A DNA stretch of 64,000 nt from Pseudoalteromonas rubra (lineage in GTDB: Bacteria > Pseudomonadota > Gammaproteobacteria > Enterobacterales > Alteromonadaceae): assembly GCF_005887115.1 (NCBI RefSeq), contig NZ_PNCJ01000005.1:310001-374000 (forward strand), given 5' to 3'. Every line of letters begins with the position of its first letter. Positions within the stretch are counted from its first letter, which is position 1. The notes beneath the pieces were generated by a model, which saw only the letters and a program-made list of their open reading frames with translations, searched no databases and was not told where the DNA came from. This document shows, piece by piece, positions 53,159 through 62,854 of this stretch. The position numbers and the translations under genes were made by a program.

Positions 53159-53853
53159 TACAAGCGTTCGTAGGCAGCTTTAATACGACTAATGACACTC
53201 TGGGGGACTTTCTTATTGCAGGCAAAGTAGAGTTGAGTGTTCATTTTATTGAGCGTCATCACACGCTCAAGCTCACCGCTCATAGGCTCGCTCTTACTCT
53301 TATGGTCAAACTGAGCGTCGCTCAGAATCACCAAATCAACGATATCTCGGCGCGTGGCAAGTAACTGAAATATTTTATCAAATGACTGGATTAGCAAAAG
53401 CTGTTGACCTTCAGAAAAACCGTGGCTCTTGAGATATTGGTGACTAAAGTTATCTCGAATAACAGCTATTTTATACTGACGCGCTTGCTCCAGGTTATCG
53501 ATGCGAATATTTGCTGTCTTAAGGGCGTAAAAGGAGGTTGTAAAACCGCCAATGGGGAACACCCATGTAAATAACGCATTCCGATGCTTACTTTTGGCAA
53601 TAGAGAAAATACAGGTGTTTGAATCGCGCTTTGCGCTGTTGTAAGAGATACTCCAGTTGTCTACCGACAGCTGATAATCAACTTCTGCTTCATTTAATAC
53701 TTTAATGACTTTTTCCGCAGCATGACCAACCAACTCTCCCTCTCCATTGACATATTGAAAATGCGCGAAGTTTTCCGTAACCAGAGTCAGTGTATAAGCG
53801 TGTGCAACAACACTCCCTAGCATTAACCACGGGTAGAATAGCCAGTGTACCAA
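53155..53853 (-). CDS. Periplasmic amino-acid-type (SBP_bac_3) binding protein
   Basis: A 232-residue exported protein of the family-3 solute-binding type. Signal peptide ends at AHA (residue 19); then [33 protein letters not shown], the usual first-lobe start, and [28 protein letters not shown] in the hinge area. There are no transport genes nearby. The start is a TTG at 53853 with AGGAG 7 bases before it; an ATG four bases upstream is out of frame. The overlapping 3' end with VF530 is convergent. Ligand unknown. Confidence 0.82.
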   Translation of the reverse strand: MVHWLFYPWLMLGSVVAHAYTLTLVTENFAHFQYVNGEGELVGHAAEKVIKVLNEAEVDYQLSVDNWSISYNSAKRDSNTCIFSIAKSKHRNALFTWVFPIGGFTTSFYALKTANIRIDNLEQARQYKIAVIRDNFSHQYLKSHGFSEGQQLLLIQSFDKIFQLLATRRDIVDLVILSDAQFDHKSKSEPMSGELERVMTLNKMNTQLYFACNKKVPQSVISRIKAAYERLY

Positions 53854-54013
53854 GCATCGCTCCTTTGGTTTTTTCTTAACTTATAAATTTTAATATAGGA
53901 AAATATTCGGATACTGTGAATAGAGCAAACGGTTAAATTTTAATTAGAATGGTTGGAGCATAACGGGGGAGTTACAAGATGAAAGAAGGCAAAAGCCTTC
54001 TTTCTCTGTTTAT

Positions 54014-55126
54014 TTAGCTTTTGTTGATGGCATCAATCAGAAAAGCTGACAATTTTGCCCCTTCTCGAAGCGTCGTTTCTGAGCTAGACGAACCCGCCAG
54101 TGAGCTATCTGTAAATGGCGCGATTTCCATCATATCAGCACCCGTGATCGGAAACTCTTTATTCAGTGCCGTTAAGATAGTCATTGCTTCATCAGGTGTC
54201 ATGCCGCCTGATTCAGGCGTACCCGTTGCGGCAGCGAATTCTTCATCCAGTGCATCAATATCGAAACTGACATACAGCTCATCGACTTTATCCTCTTTAA
54301 GCTGTTCAATCACCTGCTCTACGATGGCATTTGCACCCTGCTCACGAATCTCATGGGCCCAATGTTGCTTGACGCCAAATGTGGACTCCCAGTGAGCTTT
54401 ACTTTTACCACTGGAACGTATCCCAAACTGAATAAGGTGATGCGGCGCAGGAAGAAACTCAAGAATATGTGTACACCAAGAACCAAAACACAGATCAATT
54501 CCTAAACGCTCAACGAGCAAATCAGTATGTGCATCAAAGTGAATGATGGCAGTGCGCTTACCCTGATCCCGCTTGGCTTTAAGATAAGACTTGGTAAGAG
54601 GATAACTGATCGAATGATCACCACCGATACCAAAGATCCCTTTTTCAGGGTAGTGTGCATAAAAACCATCACATACATCTTCAGTGATAGAAAGCGGAGA
54701 CACGTGGTATTCACTATTTTCGTCCTGATACAAAGCCTTCTGACAGTTGCTGATGGTTCCCTCATTGAGGTATTTATCATGCAGCAAATGAGGAATAACC
54801 CGGACATCACCCAAATCAAACGCGCTGACTTGAGGCTGCTGTGTCAATAGTGTCGAGCGAAGAAATAGCGGTCCCCAGTTGGCACCTCTTAAGATACCAC
54901 CACCACAGTCTGAACTGATCCCCAAAATGGCTGCTTTGTACTCGCTATCAGCCAGTGCATTCAGTGACGCTTTCCAAAGAGGTTCAATGTTTTCTGTCTG
55001 TCCGTAAAGTTTTTCTCGCAACGCAGCTTTTCTTTCTTTTGCCGTGTTGACAGTAAACACGCCGTCACCTGGGGGACATAAACAGTTTTCTATTTTCTGA
55101 TGAAATTTTACCTTGCTATCACTCAT
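54014..55126 (-). CDS. Arginase/agmatinase/formimidoylglutamase family hydrolase
   Basis: A 370-residue ureohydrolase-fold enzyme with a binuclear manganese site: GGDHS (near 155), DAHTDL (about 190) and SFDIDALDE (about 285). Substrates in this family are arginine, agmatine, proclavaminate or formimidoylglutamate; by length and N-terminal region it may be the HutG type, but I cannot separate them. The ATG at 55126 has AGGAGG with 6-base spacing. No hut genes are nearby. The 283 bases upstream before DUF2189 are AT-rich and hold no gene I can support. Confidence 0.85.
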   Translation of the reverse strand: MSDSKVKFHQKIENCLCPPGDGVFTVNTAKERKAALREKLYGQTENIEPLWKASLNALADSEYKAAILGISSDCGGGILRGANWGPLFLRSTLLTQQPQVSAFDLGDVRVIPHLLHDKYLNEGTISNCQKALYQDENSEYHVSPLSITEDVCDGFYAHYPEKGIFGIGGDHSISYPLTKSYLKAKRDQGKRTAIIHFDAHTDLLVERLGIDLCFGSWCTHILEFLPAPHHLIQFGIRSSGKSKAHWESTFGVKQHWAHEIREQGANAIVEQVIEQLKEDKVDELYVSFDIDALDEEFAAATGTPESGGMTPDEAMTILTALNKEFPITGADMMEIAPFTDSSLAGSSSSETTLREGAKLSAFLIDAINKS

Positions 55127-55409
55127 TGAGACCTCCTCAGTCAACTGCATAAACATGCCACACCGTTACTTAAAGAATCATTGTTAAATTTACAAAGTCA
55201 GTGTGCTCAGTTAGAGAAAGGCGTCATTCGCTTTTCATAAAAAAACCAAGCCACTCTTTATTTTTCAATTAGTTACGGATATCAAGTGGACTTTAAAACG
55301 ATAATATAAATTGTACTGAAGTCGGTATAACATGGCTGAGAGATAAGTCAACCGCTCCAGCACTGACGATAGCAGCCAGAGCGATTGAATATGCAGGCTA
55401 AGTGTTTGC

Positions 55410-56189
55410 TTATTCGTATTTTCTTGGCTTTTTGGTTTTGATTGTTGCAATGTATCCATGCCAACTTGCATAGGCCAGCAGTGGCATAATTACGATAAAT
55501 CCGGCCGTTCCAGTCAAAAAGCCCACTATGACCAGAATACCTATCGTTGCGCCCCACACTATCATCGCTGCAGCGTTAGATCGGACGGCATGAATGGAAG
55601 ACACCACCGCAGTCATGATATCAACACGACGTTCCATCATAATCTGAGGTGTAAACGCCGAGATCGCAAACACCGTCACCACAAGAATACCACCGACCAG
55701 AGTCCCCAGGCCCAGAAAGGCGGAAAGCTGTTCAAAGTTGGGGTTTGGTACATTTGGATATAAAGCGTGGATCAATGCCGCAAGGCGCATCCAGACTATC
55801 ATAATAACCATAAGCAAAATCGCAAACCCCCATTCACCGGCCGGGTTTCTAAACATGCTTTTGAGGCTATGACGGAGGGTTGGCTTATGGCCTTTCTCTA
55901 GCTCCCAGGCTACATCATATAGCCCGGCGGCAAATGCAGGACCTATCAATGCAAATGCAACAGCCGCAGGCAAAATCACAAGGTGCGTTTCAACTTCAAA
56001 CGCAAGCCACATAATGGCAGCAGGAATTGTTGTAAAAACCAGTCCATAAATTAAACTGAGCAAAGGTGCTCGGGCAATGTCTTTAAAGGCGAGTGCGAGC
56101 CAATGAAACGCCACAAATGGGCTTAGCTTGTTGCTTTCAAAACAGCGGGCAAACTCGTTGTGCTTGTCTATCGATTGTGTTGCAGGCAT
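55410..56189 (-). CDS. DUF2189 membrane protein
   Basis: A 259-residue inner-membrane protein with six hydrophobic segments matching DUF2189 (FKDIARAPLLSLIYGLVFT near the start, GPAFAAGLYDVAWELEKGHKP in the middle). Function is unknown. GGGGAA lies 8 bases before the ATG. No operon partner; upstream is a 319-base gap before udp. Confidence 0.85.
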   Translation of the reverse strand: MPATQSIDKHNEFARCFESNKLSPFVAFHWLALAFKDIARAPLLSLIYGLVFTTIPAAIMWLAFEVETHLVILPAAVAFALIGPAFAAGLYDVAWELEKGHKPTLRHSLKSMFRNPAGEWGFAILLMVIMIVWMRLAALIHALYPNVPNPNFEQLSAFLGLGTLVGGILVVTVFAISAFTPQIMMERRVDIMTAVVSSIHAVRSNAAAMIVWGATIGILVIVGFLTGTAGFIVIMPLLAYASWHGYIATIKTKKPRKYE

Positions 56190-56508
56190 AGTAGGTATTC
56201 CCCATTTGCTTTCTCCTTATTAAGGTTTAGAAGACAGTCGACAATGTTGCAAGCAATCGGTTAATTTCAATTAGCTCTGTGTTTACAGTTTGGCGTTTAA
56301 ATGCCGATATCTAATATCAGCGCAAGATAAACAACCCTTTGTTTCATTGAGGCTTAAACATAAAATAATTGCATAAACCCGGGCTCACGGGGGTATTTCA
56401 CTAAAAGACACAATTGTAACGCTCAAAGGCCAGACTAAGGACATTCGTCCTGTACTTAACTGCAGGTAAAATTGACCATTGGGCTTTAGAACTACACAAG
56501 GTTTATTT
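56190..56508. other. Intergenic region between DUF2189 and udp
   Basis: A 319-base gap between divergent genes. It should hold both promoters. TTTACA at 56282-56287 and a small GATAT-CTA-ATATC dyad at 56306-56318 are the most promoter-like sequences I see, but no full -35/-10 pair is convincing, and I see no CRP or CytR-type site by eye. Confidence 0.3.
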
Positions 56509-57273
56509 ATGGAAAAGGTATTTCACCTGGGTCTTTCAAAAGCAGATCTAAACGGTGCAACACTGGCTATCGTACCCGGCGACCCAAAGCGCTCAGAGCG
56601 GATCGCTGAGCAACTGGACAACCCAAAGTGTTTAGCTCAAACACGCGAATTTCACGTATATCTTGGCGATATAAACGGCCAATCTATTGTGATATGTTCT
56701 ACTGGTATCGGTGGACCATCGACGTCAATTGCAGTTGAAGAACTCGCTCAACTTGGCATCAATACCTTTTTGCGCATAGGTACCACTGGCGCTATTCAGC
56801 CACATATCAATGAAGGTGATATTCTGGTTAGCACAGCTTCCGTACGCCTTGATGGTGCCAGTCAACATTTTGCACCACTTGCATACCCTGCTGTTTCTGA
56901 TTTTCACAGCACTTCAGCCATGGTGGAGGCCTGTGAGCAGCTAGGTGTGACCTATCATACCGGTATCACTGCTTCTAGTGATACTTTCTATCCTGGTCAG
57001 GAACGCTATGATACTTTTTCTGGTTACGTGCCAAAAGCGTTCCAGGGTTCATGTGAAGAGTGGCAAAAGCTCAATGTTATGAACTATGAAATGGAATCAG
57101 CGACACTATTCACTATGTGTGCAGCGTTAGGATTAAAGGCAGCTTGTGTAGCGGGTGTACTGGTTAATCGTACACGCCAGGAGATCCCGAATGTCGACCA
57201 TAAATTGGTAGAGAAAAACGCAGTCGCCGTTGTCATCAAGGCTGCCGAGATCGTACTGGAAAGAACAAAGTAG
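56509..57273 (+). CDS. udp: Uridine phosphorylase
   Basis: A 254-residue nucleoside phosphorylase of the Udp type, turning uridine and phosphate into uracil and ribose-1-phosphate. Motifs: [15 protein letters not shown] (phosphate), [16 protein letters not shown], the [10 protein letters not shown] segment and the [10 protein letters not shown] motif with catalytic Glu/Met/Glu, plus RTRQEIPN near the end. The ATG at 56509 has AAGG 8 bases before it; the frame opens at 56479. It converges with cdd at a shared terminator. With cdd it handles pyrimidine nucleoside salvage. Confidence 0.97.
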   Translation: MEKVFHLGLSKADLNGATLAIVPGDPKRSERIAEQLDNPKCLAQTREFHVYLGDINGQSIVICSTGIGGPSTSIAVEELAQLGINTFLRIGTTGAIQPHINEGDILVSTASVRLDGASQHFAPLAYPAVSDFHSTSAMVEACEQLGVTYHTGITASSDTFYPGQERYDTFSGYVPKAFQGSCEEWQKLNVMNYEMESATLFTMCAALGLKAACVAGVLVNRTRQEIPNVDHKLVEKNAVAVVIKAAEIVLERTK

Positions 57274-57288
57274 GCGCCAGCCTACTTT
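57267..57288. terminator. Bidirectional terminator between udp and cdd
   Basis: A 9-bp perfect stem (AAAGTAGGC / GCCTACTTT) with a GCCA loop overlaps both stop codons of the convergent genes. Confidence 0.75.
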
Positions 57289-58145
57289 AGTTCTATCACA
57301 TGATACTGCAGTTCTAACGCGTCGTTGAAACTGCTTATCACAGCTTCTGTCACAGCCCTTTGGTTCTCTCTTCCTTTTGTTTCTACCAAAGTAGCTCGTT
57401 CAAGCTTTGCCTCTGCCAGGATCTCACCGCTCATTGCCAACTGACTAAGCGCACTCTGCATAGGCGATAGGCTTGGGCTGTATGCTGCATTCTCTATGTA
57501 ACGCCCATAAAACCGCTTGCCGCTCGTTGTCACCAATTCTGCCGCCGACACATTTTTTGTATAAGGCGCATACACTTGACTTAAATGTTTAATTAACTCT
57601 TCGGACAGGCCATCTATGTTCTGTATCTCGATAGATTTGCTGCCAAACAGCGCCTCCTGATTGCCAAGATCCGTCGGGCCAAAATCACCTGGAAGCAATT
57701 GAGATAAGCTCGTTTCTCCGGTTGGTAAGGTGATTTTAAGCTGTTTCGCATTTTTCAGCTCATTCATAAACTGGCGACAATACCCGCATGGCGCAGCAGT
57801 AATGTCCATACGAGTGATTTCTTGAGCCCCATTTAACCAAGCATTGTTAATTGCGGCTTGTTCAGCATGAACAACCAATGAAAGCGCCCGGTGAGAAAAC
57901 TCAAGGTTAGCCCCTAAGAAATAGCATTCAGTGTTTTTGTCATAAGCAACAGCACCAACCAAAAACGATGAAATTGGTGCCTGAGCAAAGCTCGCTGCAT
58001 AAGGTAACAGGACTTGACCTAATTGCGTATTATCACATCCGAGAAGAGACTTAATGTGGTTCTGAAGGTCGGGGGTGAGTACCCCGTTAGCGGATTTGCA
58101 CACTTCCAGTACGGAAGGATTTAACTTGTTGTCAGTGTCTACCAT
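57282..58145 (-). CDS. cdd: Cytidine deaminase
   Basis: A 287-residue long-form (E. coli-type) cytidine deaminase that turns cytidine or deoxycytidine into the uridine forms. Zinc site: His93 with catalytic Glu95 (VVHAEQ), Cys120 and Cys123 (PCGYC); a second, inactive domain follows as in E. coli. No clear Shine-Dalgarno precedes the ATG; an 8-bp hairpin (58161-58180) stands 16 bases before it. It converges with udp, so the two genes make one pyrimidine salvage neighbourhood but are not cotranscribed. Confidence 0.96.
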   Translation of the reverse strand: MVDTDNKLNPSVLEVCKSANGVLTPDLQNHIKSLLGCDNTQLGQVLLPYAASFAQAPISSFLVGAVAYDKNTECYFLGANLEFSHRALSLVVHAEQAAINNAWLNGAQEITRMDITAAPCGYCRQFMNELKNAKQLKITLPTGETSLSQLLPGDFGPTDLGNQEALFGSKSIEIQNIDGLSEELIKHLSQVYAPYTKNVSAAELVTTSGKRFYGRYIENAAYSPSLSPMQSALSQLAMSGEILAEAKLERATLVETKGRENQRAVTEAVISSFNDALELQYHVIELK

Positions 58146-58160
58146 ATATCATTATTATTC

Positions 58161-58180
58161 GCTCAGACTTATGTCTGAGC
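58161..58180 (-). other. Leader hairpin upstream of cdd
   Basis: An 8-bp perfect stem (GCTCAGAC / GTCTGAGC) with a TTAT loop lies 16 bases before the cdd ATG, in the gap after the STAS-like gene. It has no T-run on the minus strand, so it looks like an mRNA structure rather than a terminator. Confidence 0.4.
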
Positions 58181-58226
58181 AGCGCTTTTTTGCGCTTGTT
58201 TCATGGCAGACCAGTTTACGCTCGAA

Positions 58227-58595
58227 TTAGCTTTTACTCAACCATTCCTTCGCACTTTTGAAGCACTCAAAATTTTCTGCATTGATGCCAAACCGCTGCA
58301 CTTTCTGTAAGAACAAATCGTGCATAAACCCCTCAATACCGACGACTCTGGCGATTTTCATGTTTTTAACATGGTGTGCTACCTTGGGCATGATGTTAAC
58401 GACATCAATCGCCGCAAATCTATGCTCAAGCTCAGAGACATCCACCAAAAGTTTACTGCTTTGGTGCTTTGAGGCATAACTATTTGCCGCTTTATAGGCA
58501 TTGACGACATCATCCACCCCAGCTTTACCTCTGAGGGTCATCATGATTAGAGTTGTCGTTTCATCATAAGTGATACTGGTAGAAAGCGTTGACAT
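58227..58595 (-). CDS. SpoIIAA/STAS-like protein
   Basis: A 122-residue protein of the STAS/SpoIIAA-like type by pattern: TLIMMTLRGKAGVDDVVNAYKAA, then SSKLLVDVSELEHRF and ARVVGIEGFMHDLFLQKV. Members are often regulatory or membrane-associated; function here is unknown. AGAGG lies 5 bases before the ATG. It lies 81 bases upstream of cdd on the same strand. Confidence 0.6.
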   Translation of the reverse strand: MSTLSTSITYDETTTLIMMTLRGKAGVDDVVNAYKAANSYASKHQSSKLLVDVSELEHRFAAIDVVNIMPKVAHHVKNMKIARVVGIEGFMHDLFLQKVQRFGINAENFECFKSAKEWLSKS

Positions 58596-58711
58596 TGTAG
58601 CCTCTGACTATTGCTTAAACTCGTGTTAAGTGCGTTTACAAGGTAGCAGGGCATTCTAGTTAAATACGAATTGATGTCAACAAATCAACCATAAAAAACT
58701 AGATAAAATCA

Positions 58712-58739
58712 AAAAACCAACCCTTTTGGGTTGGTTTTT
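58712..58739. terminator. Bidirectional terminator downstream of ppc
   Basis: A 12-bp perfect stem (AAAAACCAACCC / GGGTTGGTTTTT) with a TTTT loop. It lies 38 bases beyond the ppc stop on the minus strand. Confidence 0.93.
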
Positions 58740-58777
58740 GTTATTACACAATCTAGCCATTGTTGCAGCAATAAAAA

Positions 58778-61411
58778 TTAACCCGTATTTCTTATTCCTG
58801 CAGCAATCCCCATCATAGTGATCATCAATGCACTGTCCAGATCTGGGTTGGCCTTATCCCGAGTACGCTTAAGCAGTTCTACTTGCAGTACATTGAGTGG
58901 ATCTGTGTAGGGGTTGCGAAGCGCTATGGACTCTCGGATCCACGGCTGCGCCGATAGCAACGAGCCCTTAGGAGCATACTTTTCTATAAACTGCGTTGCT
59001 TCTTTCAATTCATCGCGTAGTAACTTACCTAAAGGCTGCAGCGGTGTTGGAACTAATCGGGCATCATAGTATTCGCTTAACCATAAGTCGGTTTTACAAA
59101 ATACCATTTCCAGCATCTCTAATCGCGTTCTGAAAAACGGCCATTGCTCACTCATCTCCCCCAGTAGTGACTCTCCATGTTCCTTAACCACACTTTGTAT
59201 TCCGGCCAATGCACCAAGCCAGGCTGGTAGCATAAGGCGATTTTGGCTCCAGGCGAATATCCACGGAATGGCGCGAAGGCTCTCGATACCTCCCTGTGGC
59301 TTGCGTTTCGCAGGACGTGAGCCCAATGGCAACTTCGCCAACTCAATTTCGGGAGTTGCGGCTCTGAAATAAGACACAAAGTCTGCATTGCCACGGACAA
59401 AATCACGATACTGATTACAAGACTGTTCACTCAGCAATGCCATCGCATCGCGCCAATCCGACTTAGGCTGCGGAGGCGGATAAAGGTTGTTCTCAATAAT
59501 GGCACTGGCATAGAGTGACAAACTTTGAATTGCGACCGGCGTAAGACCAAACTTAAAGCGGATCATTTCACCTTGCTCCGTCACTCTCAAACCATGACTC
59601 AGTGAACCCGGAGGCTGAGAGCGTAACGCCTGAGCAGCAGGTGCGCCGCCACGCCCTATTGTGCCTCCCCGGCCATGAAATAAATGCATCTCAACCTGGT
59701 ATTTTTCGCCCACATCAATAAGCTGCTCCATTGCCAGATACTGTGCCCAACCTGCTGCCATCATGCCAGCATCTTTAGCAGAGTCAGAATAGCCGATCAT
59801 CACGTATTGCTGCTGTCCTACGTGCCCTTTGTACCAGCTCGAGTCGAATAATTGCTGCATCACTTCCTGTGCGTGATTCAGGTCATCCAACGTCTCGAAA
59901 AGTGGCGCCACAGGCAGTTTAAACGGACAGCCACTTTCCTGAAGCAGCAATTCCACGGCCAGTACATCTGACGCTTCTCTGGCCATAGAGATAATATAGA
60001 TACCCAGCGCAGCCCTGTCCTGCTTAGCAATCACGGCAAACGTGTCCAGTACCTCCTGAACTTCTTCGCTGGGTTGCCAGTGTTTAGGCAGCAAGGGACG
60101 CCGGGAAGAGAGCTCTGAGAGCAAAAAAGCCTGCTTGTCCTGCTCAGACCATTGTGCATAATCTCCCAACCCCAGATAACGTGTAACCTCAGACAATACG
60201 TCACAATGCCTTCCCGAATCCTGACGAATATCCAACTTACATAGCTGAACTCCGAAGCATCTGAGCCTGTGCATCACGTCCAGCAACATACCGTTTGCGA
60301 CCACTTCCATACCGCACTCGGTCAAAGATCGATAACAGACAGCCAGCGGAGCCATGAGCTGCTCTGTCGAACGGATTTTGTCCTGATGCGAGCAGGGCAA
60401 CGATTTAATCTTATGTTCCAACGCCAATATCGTTTCGTTCACATCAGCTTTTAACTGCTTTAATAAAGCTCGATATGGCTCTGCATGGTCTCCCGTAAGC
60501 TTTCTTAACTCCTCATTTGCAGGTGCCATTGATAATTCTGAACTCAGCACGTCCAAATCGCGATAGTACAAGTCCAGCGCCATCCAGCGGCCATGATCGA
60601 GGACACTTTGGGTGACCTTTGCGGTGACGTTTGGGTTGCCATCTCTGTCCCCACCCATCCACGATGCCAAGCTCACAGGAGCGTAATCTTCCGGCAGACT
60701 TATACCGAGTTGCCCTTCTGCCAGATGGGTTAAGGTCCGCGTAAACTTGGGTACCGCGTCCCATAAGCTGTTCTCAATGACCGCAAAACCCCATTTTGCT
60801 TCCTCAAGTGGCGTCGGGCGTTTGTTTCTGATTTCATTGGTATGCCAGGCCTGGCAGATCAGTTGTTCAATTCGAGAAATCACTTCAGTGCGGCATAAGC
60901 TGCTATCCTGACAATCAGCCAGTTCTGATAAACACTCACTGAGTTCGACGTGCTTACTGATCAAAGTGCGGCGCGTCACTTCTGTCGGGTGTGCTGTTAA
61001 AACCAACTCAATGGACAGATTCTCTATAACGCTGGTCACGGTTTGACGATCGGTATCTCCCTTGGTTACTTTCGCTGTCACCTCAGACAAGGTTGTTTGC
61101 AGTGTATCAAAGGGCCCTTGCGGACAACCGGCGTCTGAAATCGTGTGCTGCTGCTCAGCAACGTTGGCGAGATTCAGGAAATGGCTAAATGCGCGACATA
61201 CGGGTAATAGTTCCTCGTCTGGCAAGGATTGCAAAGTCTCTATTAACGTCTCTCTTGCCTGCACATCACCACTGCGAGATGACTTGGCCAGATGTCGGAT
61301 CAACTCAACTTTTTCAAGTACCTCAGCCCCCTGGGAGTGAGCGATAGTTGTGCCCAGTAACTCACCAAGCAGGCTGACGTTTCGTTTCAATTCTGTATAT
61401 TGCTGTTGCAT
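58778..61411 (-). CDS. ppc: Phosphoenolpyruvate carboxylase
   Basis: An 877-residue PEP carboxylase that fixes bicarbonate onto PEP to make oxaloacetate, feeding the TCA cycle. Catalytic His in [20 protein letters not shown], the Gly-rich [12 protein letters not shown] loop, SDSAKDAG and the C-terminal RNTG are intact. The ATG at 61411 has AGGGAG upstream; an in-frame start at 61429 is less likely. A transcript on the other strand begins about 170 bases upstream of this start, so ppc is divergent from the sRNA candidate. Confidence 0.98.
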   Translation of the reverse strand: MQQQYTELKRNVSLLGELLGTTIAHSQGAEVLEKVELIRHLAKSSRSGDVQARETLIETLQSLPDEELLPVCRAFSHFLNLANVAEQQHTISDAGCPQGPFDTLQTTLSEVTAKVTKGDTDRQTVTSVIENLSIELVLTAHPTEVTRRTLISKHVELSECLSELADCQDSSLCRTEVISRIEQLICQAWHTNEIRNKRPTPLEEAKWGFAVIENSLWDAVPKFTRTLTHLAEGQLGISLPEDYAPVSLASWMGGDRDGNPNVTAKVTQSVLDHGRWMALDLYYRDLDVLSSELSMAPANEELRKLTGDHAEPYRALLKQLKADVNETILALEHKIKSLPCSHQDKIRSTEQLMAPLAVCYRSLTECGMEVVANGMLLDVMHRLRCFGVQLCKLDIRQDSGRHCDVLSEVTRYLGLGDYAQWSEQDKQAFLLSELSSRRPLLPKHWQPSEEVQEVLDTFAVIAKQDRAALGIYIISMAREASDVLAVELLLQESGCPFKLPVAPLFETLDDLNHAQEVMQQLFDSSWYKGHVGQQQYVMIGYSDSAKDAGMMAAGWAQYLAMEQLIDVGEKYQVEMHLFHGRGGTIGRGGAPAAQALRSQPPGSLSHGLRVTEQGEMIRFKFGLTPVAIQSLSLYASAIIENNLYPPPQPKSDWRDAMALLSEQSCNQYRDFVRGNADFVSYFRAATPEIELAKLPLGSRPAKRKPQGGIESLRAIPWIFAWSQNRLMLPAWLGALAGIQSVVKEHGESLLGEMSEQWPFFRTRLEMLEMVFCKTDLWLSEYYDARLVPTPLQPLGKLLRDELKEATQFIEKYAPKGSLLSAQPWIRESIALRNPYTDPLNVLQVELLKRTRDKANPDLDSALMITMMGIAAGIRNTG

Positions 61412-61521
61412 AACATGCTCCCTGAACAAATTTCATTCATCTCAATATACTGACTATAAAACGAAAAAGAAAAGATACTTTGATGACACCCTGACGCGAA
61501 AAGTTATAAAAAACACCTATT

Positions 61522-61540
61522 GCAATTAGTTATCATTTGC
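61522..61540 (-). promoter_or_regulatory. Second, weaker Fur-box-like site
   Basis: Read on the minus strand, this 19-base segment matches about 12 of 19 positions of the Fur consensus GATAATGATAATCATTATC (counted by eye). It lies upstream of the -35 of the sRNA promoter and about 110 bases before ppc, and TTGCAATT repeats flank it. Confidence 0.45.
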
Positions 61541-61542
61541 AA

Positions 61543-61571
61543 TTGACTTATTAAAAAAGATTAGTGATAAT
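61543..61571 (+). promoter_or_regulatory. Sigma-70 promoter of the RyhB-like RNA
   Basis: TTGACT (61543-61548) and GATAAT (61566-61571) are separated by exactly 17 bases; each has one mismatch to consensus. The -10 lies inside a Fur box, so iron-bound Fur should shut it off. Transcription should start near 61579. Confidence 0.8.
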
Positions 61572-61579
61572 CATTCTCA
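61561..61579 (+). promoter_or_regulatory. Fur box overlapping the -10 element
   Basis: This 19-base segment matches about 15 of 19 positions of the Fur consensus (TGATAATCATTCTC core). It covers the -10 element and the likely start of the sRNA candidate. Confidence 0.8.
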
Positions 61580-61743
61580 ATGAATCTCGAGACACCTTTA
61601 TTCTCCGTTCAGGGCTTCATTAGACGTTGATCTGCCAGTGGCTTTTTCACAGGAAGCATTGGTAAACGTACTCATTTACTTGCTACATTGCTCATATCAG
61701 TGACGGTTGATATGTATCAGAAAAGCCCGAAAGGGCTTTTTTT
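61579..61743 (+). ncRNA. Candidate RyhB-like iron-responsive small RNA
   Basis: A stretch of about 165 bases from a Fur-controlled promoter to an intrinsic terminator, with no credible gene between and another 300 bases to the next gene. Bases 61685-61697 (ACATTGCTCA then T-AT) match the target-pairing core of E. coli RyhB (ACATTGCTCACAT, quoted from memory) at 12 of 13 positions. By analogy it would be made when iron is short and would pair with mRNAs for iron-using proteins, with Hfq. A 16-codon ORF (61580-61630) starts at the 5' end without a ribosome-binding site. RyhB identity is inference; a Fur-controlled sRNA of another kind is possible. Confidence 0.6.
61721..61743 (+). terminator. 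Terminator of the RyhB-like RNA
   Basis: An 8-bp perfect stem (AAAAGCCC / GGGCTTTT) with a GAAA tetraloop and seven Ts, the type needed for Hfq-binding small RNAs. Confidence 0.93.
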
Positions 61744-62042
61744 ATTATGCCTCAATCGCTTATACTAGCCCCTTTGTACAACCACTCGCTAAAACAGTCT
61801 CAACTCCAGACTGCTATACTCAGCATCTGCTGCAAGGCGATTTGCTAAATCGTTACTATGAAATGGTGCAGTTATAGCCATATCGCAAAAAACCATCGAA
61901 CCGATTGTGAGGCATTGTTCGATGCTGGGATGTCCATAGCGGCAAATAGTGTCTAATTTAGTTAGCTCAACTGGCTATCTATTTGCGCTAATTTGGTATT
62001 ATGTTTGGTGACTTACAACATAGGTTATTAAGGAGAACGCAC
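61744..62042. other. Intergenic region before the Sel1-repeat gene
   Basis: About 300 bases without a gene. A 7-bp inverted repeat (CATCGAA / TTCGATG, 61894-61924, 17-base loop) is the only structure I see. A promoter for the Sel1-repeat gene should lie here, but I cannot fix it. Confidence 0.4.
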
Positions 62043-62774
62043 ATGTGGCATAAACTTACTTACGCACTGGCCCTTTCGGGTTTGCTTGCTGCCGCTCCAG
62101 CTGCGAAAGCCGGGCTGGAGGAAGGCATAGCGGCGGCGAATGCCGGGCAATTTGATGTTGCACTCAAAGAGTTCAGATACCTGGCTGATATGGGGTTTGC
62201 GCCTGGCATATACGAGTTAGCTAAAATGCATGAAGGCGGATACGGGGTGCCAAGAAACCCCCGAAAAGCCGCTGAACTTATGCAACAAGCTGTAAAACTT
62301 GGCAGTGCCGATGCCATGTTTTCACTGGCTGTAATGTACGACCAGGGCCAGGGCGTTAAACTTGATAAACAAAAAGCGGTTGATTTGTTTAATGCCGCGG
62401 CCAGAAAGAATATGCCCGCGGCACAGTTTAATCTTGGCGTCATGCACGCCAATGGAGATGGGGTGACCCAGGACTACAACGAGGCTAAATTCTGGTACGA
62501 ACGAGCGGCGGCGAACAACTATACTCTGGCGATGTTTAATCTTGCCCTTCTCTACTATCAGGGCCTTGGCGGCGAGAAAAACATACAACGCTCATATATT
62601 TGGAACACTCTGGCAGAATACAACGGTTACCGCCCGGCCGCAACGAGTCGCAGACTTGACGAAAAAAGCATGTCACGCTCACAACGCGAAGATGCTCAGG
62701 AAATCGCCGACAGTATTTATCATAAAATTCAGGCCGGAACCTATATTGCAGGTTCGCAAATCACCGAGGATTGA
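62043..62774 (+). CDS. Exported Sel1-repeat (TPR-like) protein
   Basis: A 243-residue exported protein. Signal peptide ends at AKA (residue 23). About four to five Sel1-like repeats follow: ALKEFRYLADMGFAPGIYELAKMHEGGYGV, AMFSLAVMYDQGQGV, AQFNLGVMHANGDGV and AMFNLALLYYQGLGG (each part of a 36-residue helical pair). Such solenoids bind other proteins in the periplasm. Start: ATG at 62043 with AGGAGA 7 bases upstream, preferred over 62001. Partner unknown. Confidence 0.9.
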   Translation: MWHKLTYALALSGLLAAAPAAKAGLEEGIAAANAGQFDVALKEFRYLADMGFAPGIYELAKMHEGGYGVPRNPRKAAELMQQAVKLGSADAMFSLAVMYDQGQGVKLDKQKAVDLFNAAARKNMPAAQFNLGVMHANGDGVTQDYNEAKFWYERAAANNYTLAMFNLALLYYQGLGGEKNIQRSYIWNTLAEYNGYRPAATSRRLDEKSMSRSQREDAQEIADSIYHKIQAGTYIAGSQITED

Positions 62775-62796
62775 ACATCCATTATCTAATCCCGCC

Positions 62797-62830
62797 AAAA
62801 AATAAGCCGCAATAGAGCGGCTTATTTTTT
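62797..62830. terminator. Bidirectional terminator between Sel1 and SLC13 genes
   Basis: A 14-bp perfect stem (AAAAAATAAGCCGC / GCGGCTTATTTTTT) with an AATAGA loop, working on both strands between convergent genes. Confidence 0.95.
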
Positions 62831-62854
62831 ATGACCTCTGTTCTTTGAGGTTAC

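Noticed and set aside
55160-55409. Short minus-strand frames downstream of DUF2189
   Set aside because: They overlap the DUF2189 end or lack a start with ribosome-binding site; nothing similar to a known protein. The stretch is AT-rich and looks non-coding.
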